From Pseudomonas defluvii (lineage in GTDB: Bacteria > Pseudomonadota > Gammaproteobacteria > Pseudomonadales > Pseudomonadaceae): a stretch of 55,382 nt of DNA. A model generated the notes under the pieces. That model was given only the letters and a program-made list of their open reading frames with translations, was not told the origin of the DNA and made no database searches. The position numbers and the translations under genes are program-made. Shown piece after piece: positions 44,625 through 53,133 of this stretch. Location of the stretch: contig NZ_MBPN01000028.1 in NCBI RefSeq assembly GCF_001695625.1, forward strand, positions 1-55,382, written 5' to 3'. Position 1 is the first letter of the stretch, and each line of letters opens with the position of its first letter.

Positions 44625-44969
44625 ATGTCGAAATCGATCGTCGTTCTGCGCGACACCCACCCGTTACCGGTACTTGATGCCTGCAAATGGGAGAAACTCG
44701 CCGGAGACCCGCACACCGTCAACCTCAACGCCTATACCAGCGAGGATGGCAGCAAGATCATGGGTACCTGGATCTGCACGCCTGGCAAATGGCGGGTCAA
44801 TTACGAGAAGTGGGAATACTGCCACTTTCAGGAAGGCTACTGCGTGATCACGCCTGATGGCCAAGAGCCGATCCACCTGCGGGCAGGAGACATCTTCATC
44901 GTCGAACCGGGAATGCGCGGCACCTGGGAAGTGGTGGAGACCGTACGCAAGTACTTCGTCTTTGCGTAA
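44625..44969 (+). CDS. Cupin-domain protein (DUF861/EutQ-like)
   Basis: Small 114-residue single-cupin protein. GTWICTPGKWRVNYEKWEYC near 46-65 and EPIHLRAGDIFIVEPGMRGTW near 82 make the two cupin motifs; the second His is replaced, so metal binding is uncertain. Members of this group include ureidoglycine hydrolase-like and ethanolamine-utilisation cupins, but most are uncharacterised. ATG 44625 follows GGAG; a longer frame from 44400 is not supported. No operon partner. Confidence 0.78.
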   Translation: MSKSIVVLRDTHPLPVLDACKWEKLAGDPHTVNLNAYTSEDGSKIMGTWICTPGKWRVNYEKWEYCHFQEGYCVITPDGQEPIHLRAGDIFIVEPGMRGTWEVVETVRKYFVFA

Positions 44970-44979
44970 GCAAAGCCGA

Positions 44980-45009
44980 CAGGCCAGCTCCTGCATAGGA
45001 GCCGGCCTG
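44980..45009. terminator. 13-bp inverted repeat between convergent cupin gene and mmsB
   Basis: Arms CAGGCCAGCTCCT / AGGAGCCGGCCTG (one A-C mismatch) with a GCAT loop. Midway between two stops; no T run, so it may be a REP-type element working as mRNA end. Confidence 0.6.
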
Positions 45010-45029
45010 CCCGTGATCAACGCAGCTTG

Positions 45030-45917
45030 CTATTCAGGCTTGCGGTAACCTTCGACGATCGCGGAGAAGTCCTTGCCGCCATCACCGCGCAAACTCATCG
45101 CTTGATACAACTGCTGCGCCACCGCGCCGAGAATCACCGGCTGGTGAGCCTGGCGTGCCGCCTCAGTCGCCAACCCCAGGTCCTTGAGCATCAGCTCGGC
45201 GCCAAAACCGCCGGTATAGCCGCGCGAAGCCGGTGCCGTCTCGATGATGCCCGGCCACGGATTATAGGTATCCGAGCTCCAGCAACGCCCAGTGGAGCTA
45301 TTGATAATCCCCGCCAGAACCTTGGTGTCGATACCCAGGGCATTGCCCAGCGCCATGGCTTCAGACACCCCCACCATCGAGATACCCAGCAGCAGGTTGT
45401 TACAGATCTTGGCGATCTGCCCGGTGCCGACATCGCCACAATGAACGATGTTGCGGCCCATCTGCGCCAGTACCGGCTGCAAGGTGGCAAACAGTTCAGC
45501 GCTCGCGCCCACCATGAAGGTCAACGTGCCCGCCTGGGCGCCGCCCGTGCCACCGGAAACCGGCGCATCGGCCAGCGCGACACCCTGCTTGGCGGCGGCG
45601 GCCGCAACATCACGGGCCGTCTGCGGGTCGATGGTGCTGCAATCCACTACCGGGGTACCGGCACGCACTCCCGCCAGCACGCCATCTTCACTCAGGTACA
45701 CGCTGCGCACATGGGCGGCGGCTGGCAGCATGGTAATCACCAGCTCGCTGCCTTCTGCTGCTTCCCGTGGCGAAGCACTGACCTGGCTACCCAACTCGGC
45801 AAGCTCGGCCAGGATGGTCTTGTTCAGGTCAAACACATTCAGTTGATGCCCGGCCTTGATCAGGTTGCGCGCCATCGGCGCGCCCATGTTGCCCAAGCCG
45901 ATAAATGCAATACGCAT
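45030..45917 (-). CDS. mmsB: 3-hydroxyisobutyrate dehydrogenase
   Basis: NAD-dependent oxidation of 3-hydroxyisobutyrate to methylmalonate semialdehyde in valine breakdown. The 295-residue product has the beta-hydroxyacid dehydrogenase signature FIGLGNMGAPMARNLIKAGH near 4, substrate motif DAPVSGGTGGAQAGTL near 116 and catalytic KICNNLLLG near 168. ATG 45917 follows AAGGAG overlapping the mmsA stop; ten bases separate the genes. Operon mmsAB. Confidence 0.94.
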   Translation of the reverse strand: MRIAFIGLGNMGAPMARNLIKAGHQLNVFDLNKTILAELAELGSQVSASPREAAEGSELVITMLPAAAHVRSVYLSEDGVLAGVRAGTPVVDCSTIDPQTARDVAAAAAKQGVALADAPVSGGTGGAQAGTLTFMVGASAELFATLQPVLAQMGRNIVHCGDVGTGQIAKICNNLLLGISMVGVSEAMALGNALGIDTKVLAGIINSSTGRCWSSDTYNPWPGIIETAPASRGYTGGFGAELMLKDLGLATEAARQAHQPVILGAVAQQLYQAMSLRGDGGKDFSAIVEGYRKPE

Positions 45918-45927
45918 GACGATCTCC

Positions 45928-47454
45928 TTAGCGCAGGCTGATGGTGGTGTTCACACCGTCGTTGACGCTGTCGTCATCGAACCAACGGGCAGTGACGGTC
46001 TTGGTCTGAGTGTAGAACTGCACCACTTGCTTGCCGTAAGGGCCCAGGTCACCGAGCTTGGAACCGCGCGAACCGGTGAAGCTGAAGAACGGAACCGGGA
46101 CCGGGATTGGGATGTTGATACCAACCTGACCAACATCGATTTCACTCTGGAACTTGCGTGCCGCTGCGCCACTTTGGGTAAACAGGCCAGTGCCGTTGCC
46201 AAAGGGGTTGCGGTTGACCAGGGCGATGGCCTCATCAAGGGTGTCGACCTCCAGCACCACCAGCACCGGGCCAAAGATTTCCTGGGTGTAGATCTGCATG
46301 TCGGTGGTCACGCCGGAGAACAGGGTCGGGCCAATGAAGTTGCCCTCCTCGTAGCCAGGAACCTTGACGTCGCGACCGTCCAGTTCCAACTTCGCGCCCT
46401 CGCGGATACCGCTCTCGATCAAGCCCAGTACGCGCTCCTTGGCACGCTTGGAAATCAGCGGGCCGACATCAGTGCCCGGCTCACTGCCGGCATTGACCTT
46501 GAGCTTGGACGCCAGCTCTTTGAGTTCGGGTAGCCATTCACGCGCCTTGCCCACCAGCACGGCAACCGAGGTGGCCATGCAGCGCTGACCGGCCGCACCA
46601 AAACCGGCACCCACCAGTGCATTGAGGGTTTGCGTACGGTTGGCATCCGGCAGCACGACGGCATGGTTCTTAGCGCCCATCATCGACTGCACGCGTTTGC
46701 CGTGTTGGCCCGCCAGGTTGTAGACGTGGGTACCGACCTCGGTCGAACCGACGAACGAAATGGCCTTGATGTCCTGATGAGTACACAGGGCATCAACCAC
46801 CTGCTTGCCGCCATGCACAACGTTCAGTACGCCAGCCGGCACACCGGCTTCGATGGCCAGCTCCACCAGCATCATGGTCGACAGCGGGTCCTGCTCGGAC
46901 GGCTTGAGGACAAAGGTATTACCGCACACGATGGCCATCGGGAACATCCACAGCGGGATCATCGCCGGGAAGTTGAACGGGGTAATGCCGGCACAGACAC
47001 CGATCGGCTGGCGCAGGGTGTAGGTATCAACACCACCGGCAACGTTCTCGGCAAACTCGCCCATCTGCAAGGTGCCGATGGAGCATGCGTGCTCGACCAC
47101 TTCCAGGCCGCGGAAGATATCGCCTTCAGCATCAGCGATGGTCTTGCCCTGCTCAGCACTGAGGGTCAGCGCGATGCGCTTGGAATGCTCGCGAATCAGT
47201 GCCTGCAGCTTGAGCATGATGCGCATCCGCGCACCAATCGGCGTATCACGCCAGGTCTTGAACGCACGTTGAGCCGCCGCAATGGCCGCATCGACTTCAT
47301 CGGCAGTGGCAAAGGGTACCCGTGCCAGCACCTGCTGGGTGGCAGGGTTTACCACGTCACGCCATTCTGTGGTTTTCGACTCGACCCACTGGCCGTCGAT
47401 CAGCAGGCGAACCTGGTCGACCTTGGTCTGGTTGGGCGTAAGGGATGCGTTCAT
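45928..47454 (-). CDS. mmsA: Methylmalonate-semialdehyde dehydrogenase (CoA-acylating)
   Basis: Aldehyde dehydrogenase superfamily, 508 residues, oxidising methylmalonate or malonate semialdehyde to propionyl- or acetyl-CoA with NAD and Co[21 protein letters not shown] near 155 is typical of MMSDH; nucleophile cysteine in [10 protein letters not shown] near 295; the general-base glutamate of hydrolytic ALDHs is absent as expected. ATG 47454 ([11 protein letters not shown]) follows AGGAGA; a longer upstream frame overlaps the divergent regulator and is rejected. First gene of mmsAB. Confidence 0.94.
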   Translation of the reverse strand: MNASLTPNQTKVDQVRLLIDGQWVESKTTEWRDVVNPATQQVLARVPFATADEVDAAIAAAQRAFKTWRDTPIGARMRIMLKLQALIREHSKRIALTLSAEQGKTIADAEGDIFRGLEVVEHACSIGTLQMGEFAENVAGGVDTYTLRQPIGVCAGITPFNFPAMIPLWMFPMAIVCGNTFVLKPSEQDPLSTMMLVELAIEAGVPAGVLNVVHGGKQVVDALCTHQDIKAISFVGSTEVGTHVYNLAGQHGKRVQSMMGAKNHAVVLPDANRTQTLNALVGAGFGAAGQRCMATSVAVLVGKAREWLPELKELASKLKVNAGSEPGTDVGPLISKRAKERVLGLIESGIREGAKLELDGRDVKVPGYEEGNFIGPTLFSGVTTDMQIYTQEIFGPVLVVLEVDTLDEAIALVNRNPFGNGTGLFTQSGAAARKFQSEIDVGQVGINIPIPVPVPFFSFTGSRGSKLGDLGPYGKQVVQFYTQTKTVTARWFDDDSVNDGVNTTISLR

Positions 47455-47546
47455 GGGGCTTCTCCTGAATTTGTTGTTAGGGAGAGATCGCCTTCGGCGC
47501 GTCAAGCGCGACGGGCACTTGGTCAAGGGGCTGATTTGGAGTATAG

Positions 47547-47575
47547 ATGTGCAAACTTCTAATAAGAACGCACAT
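47547..47575. promoter_or_regulatory. LysR-type dyad between mmsA and its divergent regulator
   Basis: ATGTGC-N17-GCACAT inverted repeat, with an inner TTCT-AATA-AGAA dyad. It lies in the 136-bp divergent gap, 15 bases before the lysR start, where a LysR regulator would bind. Confidence 0.45.
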
Positions 47576-47590
47576 AAAATCCGGTCCAAC

Positions 47591-48538
47591 ATGCAAAAAA
47601 ACATCACCTCCCTCGGTTCATTGAACTGGGATGACCTGAAGTTCTTCCTCGAAGTGGCCCGTACCCGCAAGGCCAGCAGCGCAGCCAAGCGGCTGGGCGT
47701 GGACTACACCACCGTGTCGCGGCGAATCGCCTCATTGGAGGTGGCGCTGGGCACATTACTGTTCGAGAAATCACGTACCAGTGGTTTCGTGCTCACCGCA
47801 GAAGGCCAGCGCCTGCTCAGCTATGCCGAGTCCATTGAGAGTACCCTGCACATGGCCTGCGAGCAGGTCTCAGGCTCCGGCGTCGCCCTCTCCGGGCATG
47901 TACGCATGGGCTGCACCGAAGGCTTCGGCAGCTTTTTCGTGACCCCGCAGTTGAGCCACTTCCTCGACCACTACCCGGCCATTTCAGTGGACATCCTGCC
48001 GCTGCCACACTTCATCAGCCTGTCCAAACGCGAGGCCGATATTGTCATTGCCCTGGAACGCCCGGAACACGGACCGTATGTGTGCTGCAAACTGTGCGAT
48101 TACCGACTGCGCCTGTATGCCACCCAGGAATACCTGGACAACCATGCACCGATTCAACGGGTCAGTGATCTGGCCGATCATTCGTTTATCAGCTACGTCG
48201 ATGACCTGGCCTTCAGTTCCGAGCTGCTGTACCTGGCCAACCTGTTGCCCGCAGCCAGCGCCAACCTGCGCAGCACCAGCGTGATCGCTCAGTACGTGGC
48301 CGCTCAACAGGGCCGCGGGCTGGCTATCTTGCCGTGTTTCCTGGCCGCACAGGATCCGCGCCTGGTACCGATCCTGCCGCAGGAAATAGAGATTACCCGG
48401 CAGTTCTGGATGTACTGCCGGGAGGACCTGCGCAAGCTCAAGCGGATCAACCTGTTGTGGGATTACATCCGTTCGGTCACTGAGCTCAATGGCCCGTTGT
48501 TGCTGGGCGAAAGCCGGGAACTGCGGTTTAACGACTGA
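47591..48538 (+). CDS. LysR-family regulator, probable control of mmsAB
   Basis: A 315-residue [24 protein letters not shown] (HTH helix 1) and [19 protein letters not shown] then effector domain. It diverges from mmsAB with a dyad between. ATG 47591 has a poor ribosome site; the frame is open further upstream only as antisense of mmsA. P. aeruginosa controls its mmsAB with an AraC-type MmsR, so this is a different arrangement. Last gene before the accessory region. Confidence 0.88.
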   Translation: MQKNITSLGSLNWDDLKFFLEVARTRKASSAAKRLGVDYTTVSRRIASLEVALGTLLFEKSRTSGFVLTAEGQRLLSYAESIESTLHMACEQVSGSGVALSGHVRMGCTEGFGSFFVTPQLSHFLDHYPAISVDILPLPHFISLSKREADIVIALERPEHGPYVCCKLCDYRLRLYATQEYLDNHAPIQRVSDLADHSFISYVDDLAFSSELLYLANLLPAASANLRSTSVIAQYVAAQQGRGLAILPCFLAAQDPRLVPILPQEIEITRQFWMYCREDLRKLKRINLLWDYIRSVTELNGPLLLGESRELRFND

Positions 48539-48788
48539 ACGTCGGAGGAAGAAAGGAAGACACATCGTAACGAGGCCAGCAGGCGTTTGGCAACGGTTTG
48601 TGACAGGGGTTGGTACAGAGTTTGTGACAGTCGAAAGGGTTCTTACAGTGGCATACACACGCACGATAAGGACCCCATATGGGCATCAGAATGGTCACCT
48701 ACGCGAGGGCGTACCGGGGGAAAGCTGCACGTTATTAAACAATGAGGTGGTCGTTCAGATTTTTCTGTCAAAACCTCAAAGCAGCAGG
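48539..48788. other. Junction between core and accessory DNA, with direct repeat
   Basis: No gene is seen in these 250 bases. GTTTGTGACAG occurs twice (48596-48606 and 48620-48630), 24 bases apart. After this point the sequence becomes less GC-rich by eye and gene content changes to phage/island type. No tRNA was recognised, so the attachment site is not fixed. Confidence 0.45.
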
Positions 48789-50012
48789 CTACCTAATGAA
48801 CCAGCTGAACCCCGTAAACTCCTCAGAACCGAAGGCCATCCAATTGATGAGCACCTTTTTCGGGTCAGTGAGCAGTTTTTGCGACTCGTAATCCCACTCG
48901 AAATCGGTGTCCTGAAGTTGTCCAGCTCCGCTGAAAACTTTAAGCGCTCCAAAACGAAACGGTGTCCACGCCCCAGGCGGGCCCATTCTTCCTCGCACCG
49001 AAACCTCTTCTGTTCTCGCACTAAAGAAGTGCTCGACGACCAAGTTATCATCAATAGCCAGCACATCATGTAAGGTCAATGCGCCGAGAGGAACATCCAC
49101 TGCGTAGGCTGGTGATGCCCCCTCATAAACTTGCCCATGTATAAGCGCTATGACCATCTCCTTGACCGCATTATTGTCATCAAATGAAATCTCGACCTGC
49201 GTTTCTTCGTACCGATACTGGCAACTGCGGCCATGCTGATAGCTGGGAGTGCCCAACCACTCTCGGACTTTTTCGAAAGGTACTGATAACTCAACGATAT
49301 CAAAGAGGTTACGCGGCGTTTTAGGAGAGACGACGACAATATCAGTTTGCCCATCGCCCCCCTCCTCCTCGGAAGAGAGCATGGCTATCCGCTCCCGAGT
49401 AAGCGCCTCATACCTTGAGTTAGCCATAAGGGGACTTATAGAACCTCCTTCCCATCGTAGCGACTCTCTTAAAGCTTCCTTTTGGCGGAAAGAGTCCCAA
49501 GCGGCTTGCGACTGAAGCAGTGCTTGGCTTGTCTGTTGATCCATTCCCCTAATCTTTGTTGCAATTACCGTAGCAAGCTCGTCGTCTGCCTGGGCTGCCT
49601 TTCTACCGGATAGCAAATTCATTTCTGCCTGAGTAAGCTCGCCATCCGCCCCATCAAGTAAGCCTACGTCATTATCCCGTGCAGCTTCGTAGTCAGAGAC
49701 CAATCGTTGGGCAAAAGTTGTATAAGTTTGCGCTACGGTAATTGCGTTATCGGCTACCTCACCGAAAGCATGCGCGCGGAGAGCATCAAGATCAGCCATA
49801 GACGCCCCGGCCTTTTTAAGCTTTTCGTGGAGATCTACCAATTTATGGTATTGATCCAGCTTCTCACTTTCAGGCTTCCCTTCCATTTTGCGTGTAATAG
49901 CGTGCTGTATTAAACGGCCCATGCCGTAGCCTAAAGGCAGCAAAACGATCGTAAACCAAGGTGATTGAAGGATTTCAGTAATGGTATGCAAAAGATCATT
50001 CTGGACTGCCAT
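48789..50012 (-). CDS. Membrane-anchored protein with LprI-like domain
   Basis: Unrecognised as a named gene. The 407-residue product from ATG 50012 has one TM helix near the N terminus (about 12-34, SPWFTIVLLPLGYGMGRLIQ), a charged helical stretch, then a segment that resembles the lysozyme-inhibitor LprI N-terminal domain: QSQAAWDSFRQKEALRESLR followed by GGS...R...LTRERIAML. The rest (about 235-407) looks beta-rich and is not recognised. The usual LprI cysteines are missing, and the TM is followed by many acidic residues. GGAA ten bases upstream serves as ribosome site; a longer frame up to 50078 is possible. It is the island's first gene, alone. Confidence 0.6.
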   Translation of the reverse strand: MAVQNDLLHTITEILQSPWFTIVLLPLGYGMGRLIQHAITRKMEGKPESEKLDQYHKLVDLHEKLKKAGASMADLDALRAHAFGEVADNAITVAQTYTTFAQRLVSDYEAARDNDVGLLDGADGELTQAEMNLLSGRKAAQADDELATVIATKIRGMDQQTSQALLQSQAAWDSFRQKEALRESLRWEGGSISPLMANSRYEALTRERIAMLSSEEEGGDGQTDIVVVSPKTPRNLFDIVELSVPFEKVREWLGTPSYQHGRSCQYRYEETQVEISFDDNNAVKEMVIALIHGQVYEGASPAYAVDVPLGALTLHDVLAIDDNLVVEHFFSARTEEVSVRGRMGPPGAWTPFRFGALKVFSGAGQLQDTDFEWDYESQKLLTDPKKVLINWMAFGSEEFTGFSWFIR

Positions 50013-50123
50013 AGTTTGGCTGTTCCTTCCTTGGGAATTGTTGATTGAGGAGGCTACCTGATTACCAGACGTTGGCACAGCGCCTATAGCGCAACAAGAT
50101 CAACCATCACGGACACCATACGC

Positions 50124-50669
50124 TTAGCGCATTGGGTTAGCGTCCGCGTACCGCTTAGCCTCACGCATCCACTTCAGTTGTTCCTTTTCAGCGAGATTAA
50201 GAAATCTCTTGGTGCGGCCTCTATTGATACCCACGAGAGCAGCACTGCGGATGTCCTTCTCGCGCTCTCCAAGATGGACCACAGAGTCTTGAATAGACAC
50301 ACGTTCAAAGCCTGAGCCTTCCAGTTCAAGCCAGCGTTTGACGATCATGTTGGAGAGCTTGAAGGAGTATCGGGAGAGCAGCGTAAAGGTCAGTTCTTTG
50401 TCGAGGACCGTGAGAGGCTCGAACCGACCTCGGTTTGTCTGGTAAGTGGTCTCGGCATATTTGATCTCACTCCCCAAATCTGGGGCGTCAGTTTCCAGTT
50501 CTGTGAGCATCTTTCGGATGTCCCGTAGAACATGGTCGTGGCGCTTACCGGTGATTTCTGCGATCTCCAATGACGACATACCAGGCATGCCGTTGAGAGT
50601 CGTCGGGCTAATCGCTCCAGCCTTTGAGATGCTCTCGAAGGTGGTTGCAGTGGTGTTGGTCATGAGCAT
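50124..50669 (-). CDS. Rha-family phage regulatory protein
   Basis: A 181-residue protein with the pRha domain in its N-terminal half: MSSLEIAEITGKRHDHVLRD then IRKMLTEL, and later LTVLDKELTFTLLSRYSFKL with SNMIVKRWLELE. Rha proteins are phage or prophage regulators/antirepressors that carry a DNA-binding helix-turn-helix. ATG 50669 has AAGGAG seven bases upstream; ATG 50663 is alternative. Indicates phage or phage-satellite origin for this section. Confidence 0.82.
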   Translation of the reverse strand: MLMTNTTATTFESISKAGAISPTTLNGMPGMSSLEIAEITGKRHDHVLRDIRKMLTELETDAPDLGSEIKYAETTYQTNRGRFEPLTVLDKELTFTLLSRYSFKLSNMIVKRWLELEGSGFERVSIQDSVVHLGEREKDIRSAALVGINRGRTKRFLNLAEKEQLKWMREAKRYADANPMR

Positions 50670-50821
50670 TATTTTTCTCCTTTTTGTAGCGTTCTACAGG
50701 TCGCTCCCATAGCCGGTCATCCGCCCCCAGATAAGGGAGCCCGTGTGGCGTGAGAGGCACCATCACAACAAGCTGGATGGTTTGCCTTGCGACGGGCGAG
50801 ATGGTGAAGTCGAGGGTTGCT

Positions 50822-50838
50822 GTGGCAATAGTGAGGGT
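50822..50838 (-). repeat. Island promoter-region repeat, copy 1
   Basis: GTGGCAATAGTGAGGGT on the plus strand, matching copy 2 (51979-51995) in 16 of 17 bases, with further likeness in the A/T-rich flank. It lies about 150 bases upstream of the rha gene, in the same orientation as copy 2 relative to its gene. Confidence 0.65.
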
Positions 50839-50952
50839 ATTTAAGCGACACCTTAACCCCTGACTCTGATTGGCTCAGTTGCCAACAAAGGCTCCATCGG
50901 CGACTAAATTGGATACCCGTTCGACAGTATTTGCGGAGTACTTCAAGACGAC

Positions 50953-51136
50953 CTAATGGAGCACGGCGATTTTTGTCGAAGGTAAAGACTCCAGATTCGT
51001 AAGTTCGAAAGGATGCATCTCGAATGGTAAGACACGGCGAAGCTCAATCGGTTGAGGTTGTGAAGGTGCTGGGAAGACCCATGACAGGGTGATGAGGTCG
51101 GCTTCAGCGAGCTGGGAAGGTGACGAGAGAGGTCAT
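50953..51136 (-). pseudogene. Small gene broken (or read) by a +1 frameshift
   Basis: ATG 51136 has AAGGAG upstream but its frame stops at TGA after ten codons (MTSLVTFPAR). Skipping one base at CGC-TGA opens a 50-codon frame with coding-like composition, ending at TAG 50953 (for example EADLITLSWVFPAP, ELRRVLPFEMHPFELTNLE). Total about 60 residues. That frame has no start of its own. Either a one-base insertion killed a small gene, or a programmed +1 shift at the stop, as in prfB, is used. Confidence 0.4.
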
Positions 51137-51293
51137 GAGTTCTCCTTGGAGACGATCGTTAAGATGACTTTTCGAGGAGGGGGGTTGTATTTATAATTAC
51201 CCCTCTCCCTCTGGGTCTGGTCGATCCGGTATCGATGAGCTGGAAGGTGGTCTGAGAGTTTTTCTCTATTATCCGTCGTTAAGTCCGAGTGGC

Positions 51294-51956
51294 CTAAAGT
51301 AGAGCCTCCGCCTCGATACTGGATACCAGTTCCGATTTCAACTTCGGGTGTCTCTCGACATACGATGAGATCCCATGGGCAGCATGTCGGGCAGCCTTGG
51401 CAATGCGCTGGGCAGTGCGCAACGTGTACTCGCAGGTCTGGCAGGCTTCCGCTGAGATCTCCGAGAGGAAAAGCGCATGGATCACCGCTCGGGCTTTCAC
51501 GTTGATCTTCCCGTTGCTGGTTTTGGCACTGGTCAAGATTGAACCGTGAATGATGTCGTCCACCCAAGCCTGTGTAGCTGTAGGGTCATCGTCTTCTTCA
51601 TCTTGGTTGTCGCCAGTACAAGTCAGCTGCTCAACAAAGGGTCCAACAAGAAACGGCATGAAGGCAGCGGCAGGGTTCTTCAAGATGGTCTTTGGTCGGC
51701 CACGGCTTTTCTTGGTAATTGGATCGACAACTGGGACGATCTTCGACAAGGATGCTTGAGCGGTGGCGTGGTCGGTGGTCAGGTTCGCATCAGCACGACG
51801 CTGGGCAGCCCATACCTGATACTGTGCTTCTGTACCCTTGCGCCGGATCATGTACTTGCGAGCGATGATTTCGCCGGTGATCGGATCAACGTGAAGTATG
51901 TGCCCGGTCTCGTGGTCGACATGGCGGTGTGGCAGGTTGGCGGGGATGCCAGTCAT
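51294..51956 (-). CDS. Hypothetical island protein
   Basis: Unrecognised 220-residue soluble protein. It begins MTGIPANLPHRHVDHETGHI, has a basic middle (KKSRGRPKTILKNP, an AT-hook-like GRP core) and an acidic stretch (DNQDEEDDDP), then a helical Cys-containing end (EACQTCEYTLRTAQRIAKAA). ATG 51956 follows GAGG by eight bases. The GRP motif suggests nucleic-acid contact, but it is weak. Its promoter region carries the 17-mer copy 2. Confidence 0.6.
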   Translation of the reverse strand: MTGIPANLPHRHVDHETGHILHVDPITGEIIARKYMIRRKGTEAQYQVWAAQRRADANLTTDHATAQASLSKIVPVVDPITKKSRGRPKTILKNPAAAFMPFLVGPFVEQLTCTGDNQDEEDDDPTATQAWVDDIIHGSILTSAKTSNGKINVKARAVIHALFLSEISAEACQTCEYTLRTAQRIAKAARHAAHGISSYVERHPKLKSELVSSIEAEALL

Positions 51957-52437
51957 TGGGAGGTCCTCATGTTGTGTGGTGGCAACAGTGAGGGTTTTTA
52001 GACAACGAACTTCGACCCGGTAGACACGGGTTTTCCAGGCATCCGGACAGTTTCTATCGCGCTCCTACGCTCGCATAGCAAGGCCAGGCCAGACCAGGCC
52101 CCAGCGAGTCGAACAGAACTCACGTGGGAACGCTTTGGCATGGACCGCTAAGGCATCTCAGCGAAATCAGCTCTGAGCTCCTCAGGTATCACTTCTGGGC
52201 GCTGGTCGATCAGACTCTGGGCAATCGGGTTGCTGGATTTCTCAGCGTTGCACTTGCCAGTCTTGCGAATGGTCAGATGAACCATGAAGACATTCAGTTT
52301 CAGAGAACAGTCCAGAAATAATCATTAAATCTCTGCACTCGCGCAGATCTTCATCGGATGTCTACGCACCTGTCCTGCCACAAACCCTTAGCTCTGTATA
52401 CTTGAGCTCTACTATTCCGCTGAAGACACGTAAAACC
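51957..52437. other. Divergent gap before the nucleotidyltransferase operon
   Basis: A 481-bp region. It holds the 17-mer copy 2, a GC-rich CCAGGCC-type cluster at 52081-52103, and a candidate extended -10 TATACT at 52397-52402 for the downstream operon. Short frames on both strands (plus 52124-52321; minus 52148-52285, 45 residues) exist but have no ribosome site; I do not call them. If the TATACT is used, transcription starts near 52409. Confidence 0.45.
51979..51995 (-). repeat. Island promoter-region repeat, copy 2
   Basis: GTGGCAACAGTGAGGGT, 23 bases before the start of the hypothetical gene at 51956; 16 of 17 bases match copy 1. On the minus strand both read ACCCTCACTRTTGCCAC after a TAAA-rich stretch, as expected for a shared promoter/operator. 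Confidence 0.65.
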
Positions 52438-53133
52438 ATGATTCTCGCTAACGCTTATGCCGACATCAAACGCAGCCTCGAACTTTGGTGCGGCTACCCC
52501 ATTCTGGTGGAGGCAATGCGAGCCTTTGAGGACCTGCAGGTATACGTGGCAGGAGGAGTAGTCCGTAACGCACTAATGGGAATCTCTGCAGTCCCCAAGG
52601 ACTTCGACTTCTTCCTGCAGGGTACACACGTCAAGGATGCGATCGACTATCTCGGGCTTAACGGTCGCCTGCAAGCTACTCCTTACGGCTCACCACGCTG
52701 GTATCCCGCGAGTCATGAAAAGACGTACGCTGATCTAATTCCTGTCGCAGATTTTTCCCCCGGCCTCTGGGCTTGCGAAGACATCGTTGACGTCCTCGGC
52801 CAGTTTGACTTCACAGCCAATGCTGTCGCCTTCGACTTGCGAACCGGCGAAGCTTTCGACCCACAGAATGGCGCTCGTGATGCAGCTCGACACGTGATGA
52901 AAATGGTGCGTTTCGATTACCCTGAAGGGCCCTACGCACCATCCGCAACCCTAAACCGTAATGTTGTGCTCTGGTTCCGTATTATTCACTACACAAGTTC
53001 GCTCAAACTTGCACTCGAGCCGCTGACACGGGAATGGCTTTGGGCTCGCCGCGATTACAAAGCGCAGCTTGACGACTTTGCATCACTTTTTTTCCAGCCT
53101 GACTTGAGCGCGCTGGAGACAATGCATGATTGA
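52438..53133 (+). CDS. CCA/poly(A)-polymerase-type nucleotidyltransferase head domain protein
   Basis: A 231-residue protein with class II nucleotidyltransferase motifs: YVAGGVVRNALMG (about 36-48), DFDFF metal aspartates about 54-58, then FDFTANAVAFDLRTGEAFDP near 137, the RRDFTxNA-like motif, and RDAARHVMKMVRF. It stops far short of tRNA nucleotidyltransferases (about 400 residues), lacking the tail that selects tRNA. R-N replaces the usual R-D in the first motif. ATG 52438 is chosen because the TTG at 52402 lies in the putative -10. It overlaps the next gene by eight bases. A housekeeping CCA enzyme is unlikely; a modifying or toxin-like NTase is possible. Confidence 0.75.
   Translation: MILANAYADIKRSLELWCGYPILVEAMRAFEDLQVYVAGGVVRNALMGISAVPKDFDFFLQGTHVKDAIDYLGLNGRLQATPYGSPRWYPASHEKTYADLIPVADFSPGLWACEDIVDVLGQFDFTANAVAFDLRTGEAFDPQNGARDAARHVMKMVRFDYPEGPYAPSATLNRNVVLWFRIIHYTSSLKLALEPLTREWLWARRDYKAQLDDFASLFFQPDLSALETMHD

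Larger units (their letters stand above)
50670..51293. other. Gap with no intact gene between rha and the next hypothetical gene
   Basis: These 624 bases contain the frameshifted small gene (50953-51136) and the repeated 17-mer copy 1 (50822-50838), described separately. On the minus strand an A/T-rich TTATAAATA near 51190 could be a -10 for the small gene. Nothing else is recognised. Confidence 0.5.

Noticed and set aside
47282..47590. N-terminal extension of the mms LysR gene
   Set aside because: It would overlap mmsA antisense; the LysR HTH starts normally after ATG 47591.
48539..48788. tRNA or tmRNA as island attachment site
   Set aside because: No cloverleaf arms or CCA end could be made from this stretch.
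51133..51567. Minus-strand frame of 144 codons
   Set aside because: Mostly in a second frame of the 51294-51956 gene; composition Pro/Cys/Arg-rich and no start signal.
52124..52321. Plus-strand frame of 65 codons (GTG start)
   Set aside because: No ribosome site and competing 45-codon frame on the other strand at 52148-52285 is equally plausible; neither can be supported.
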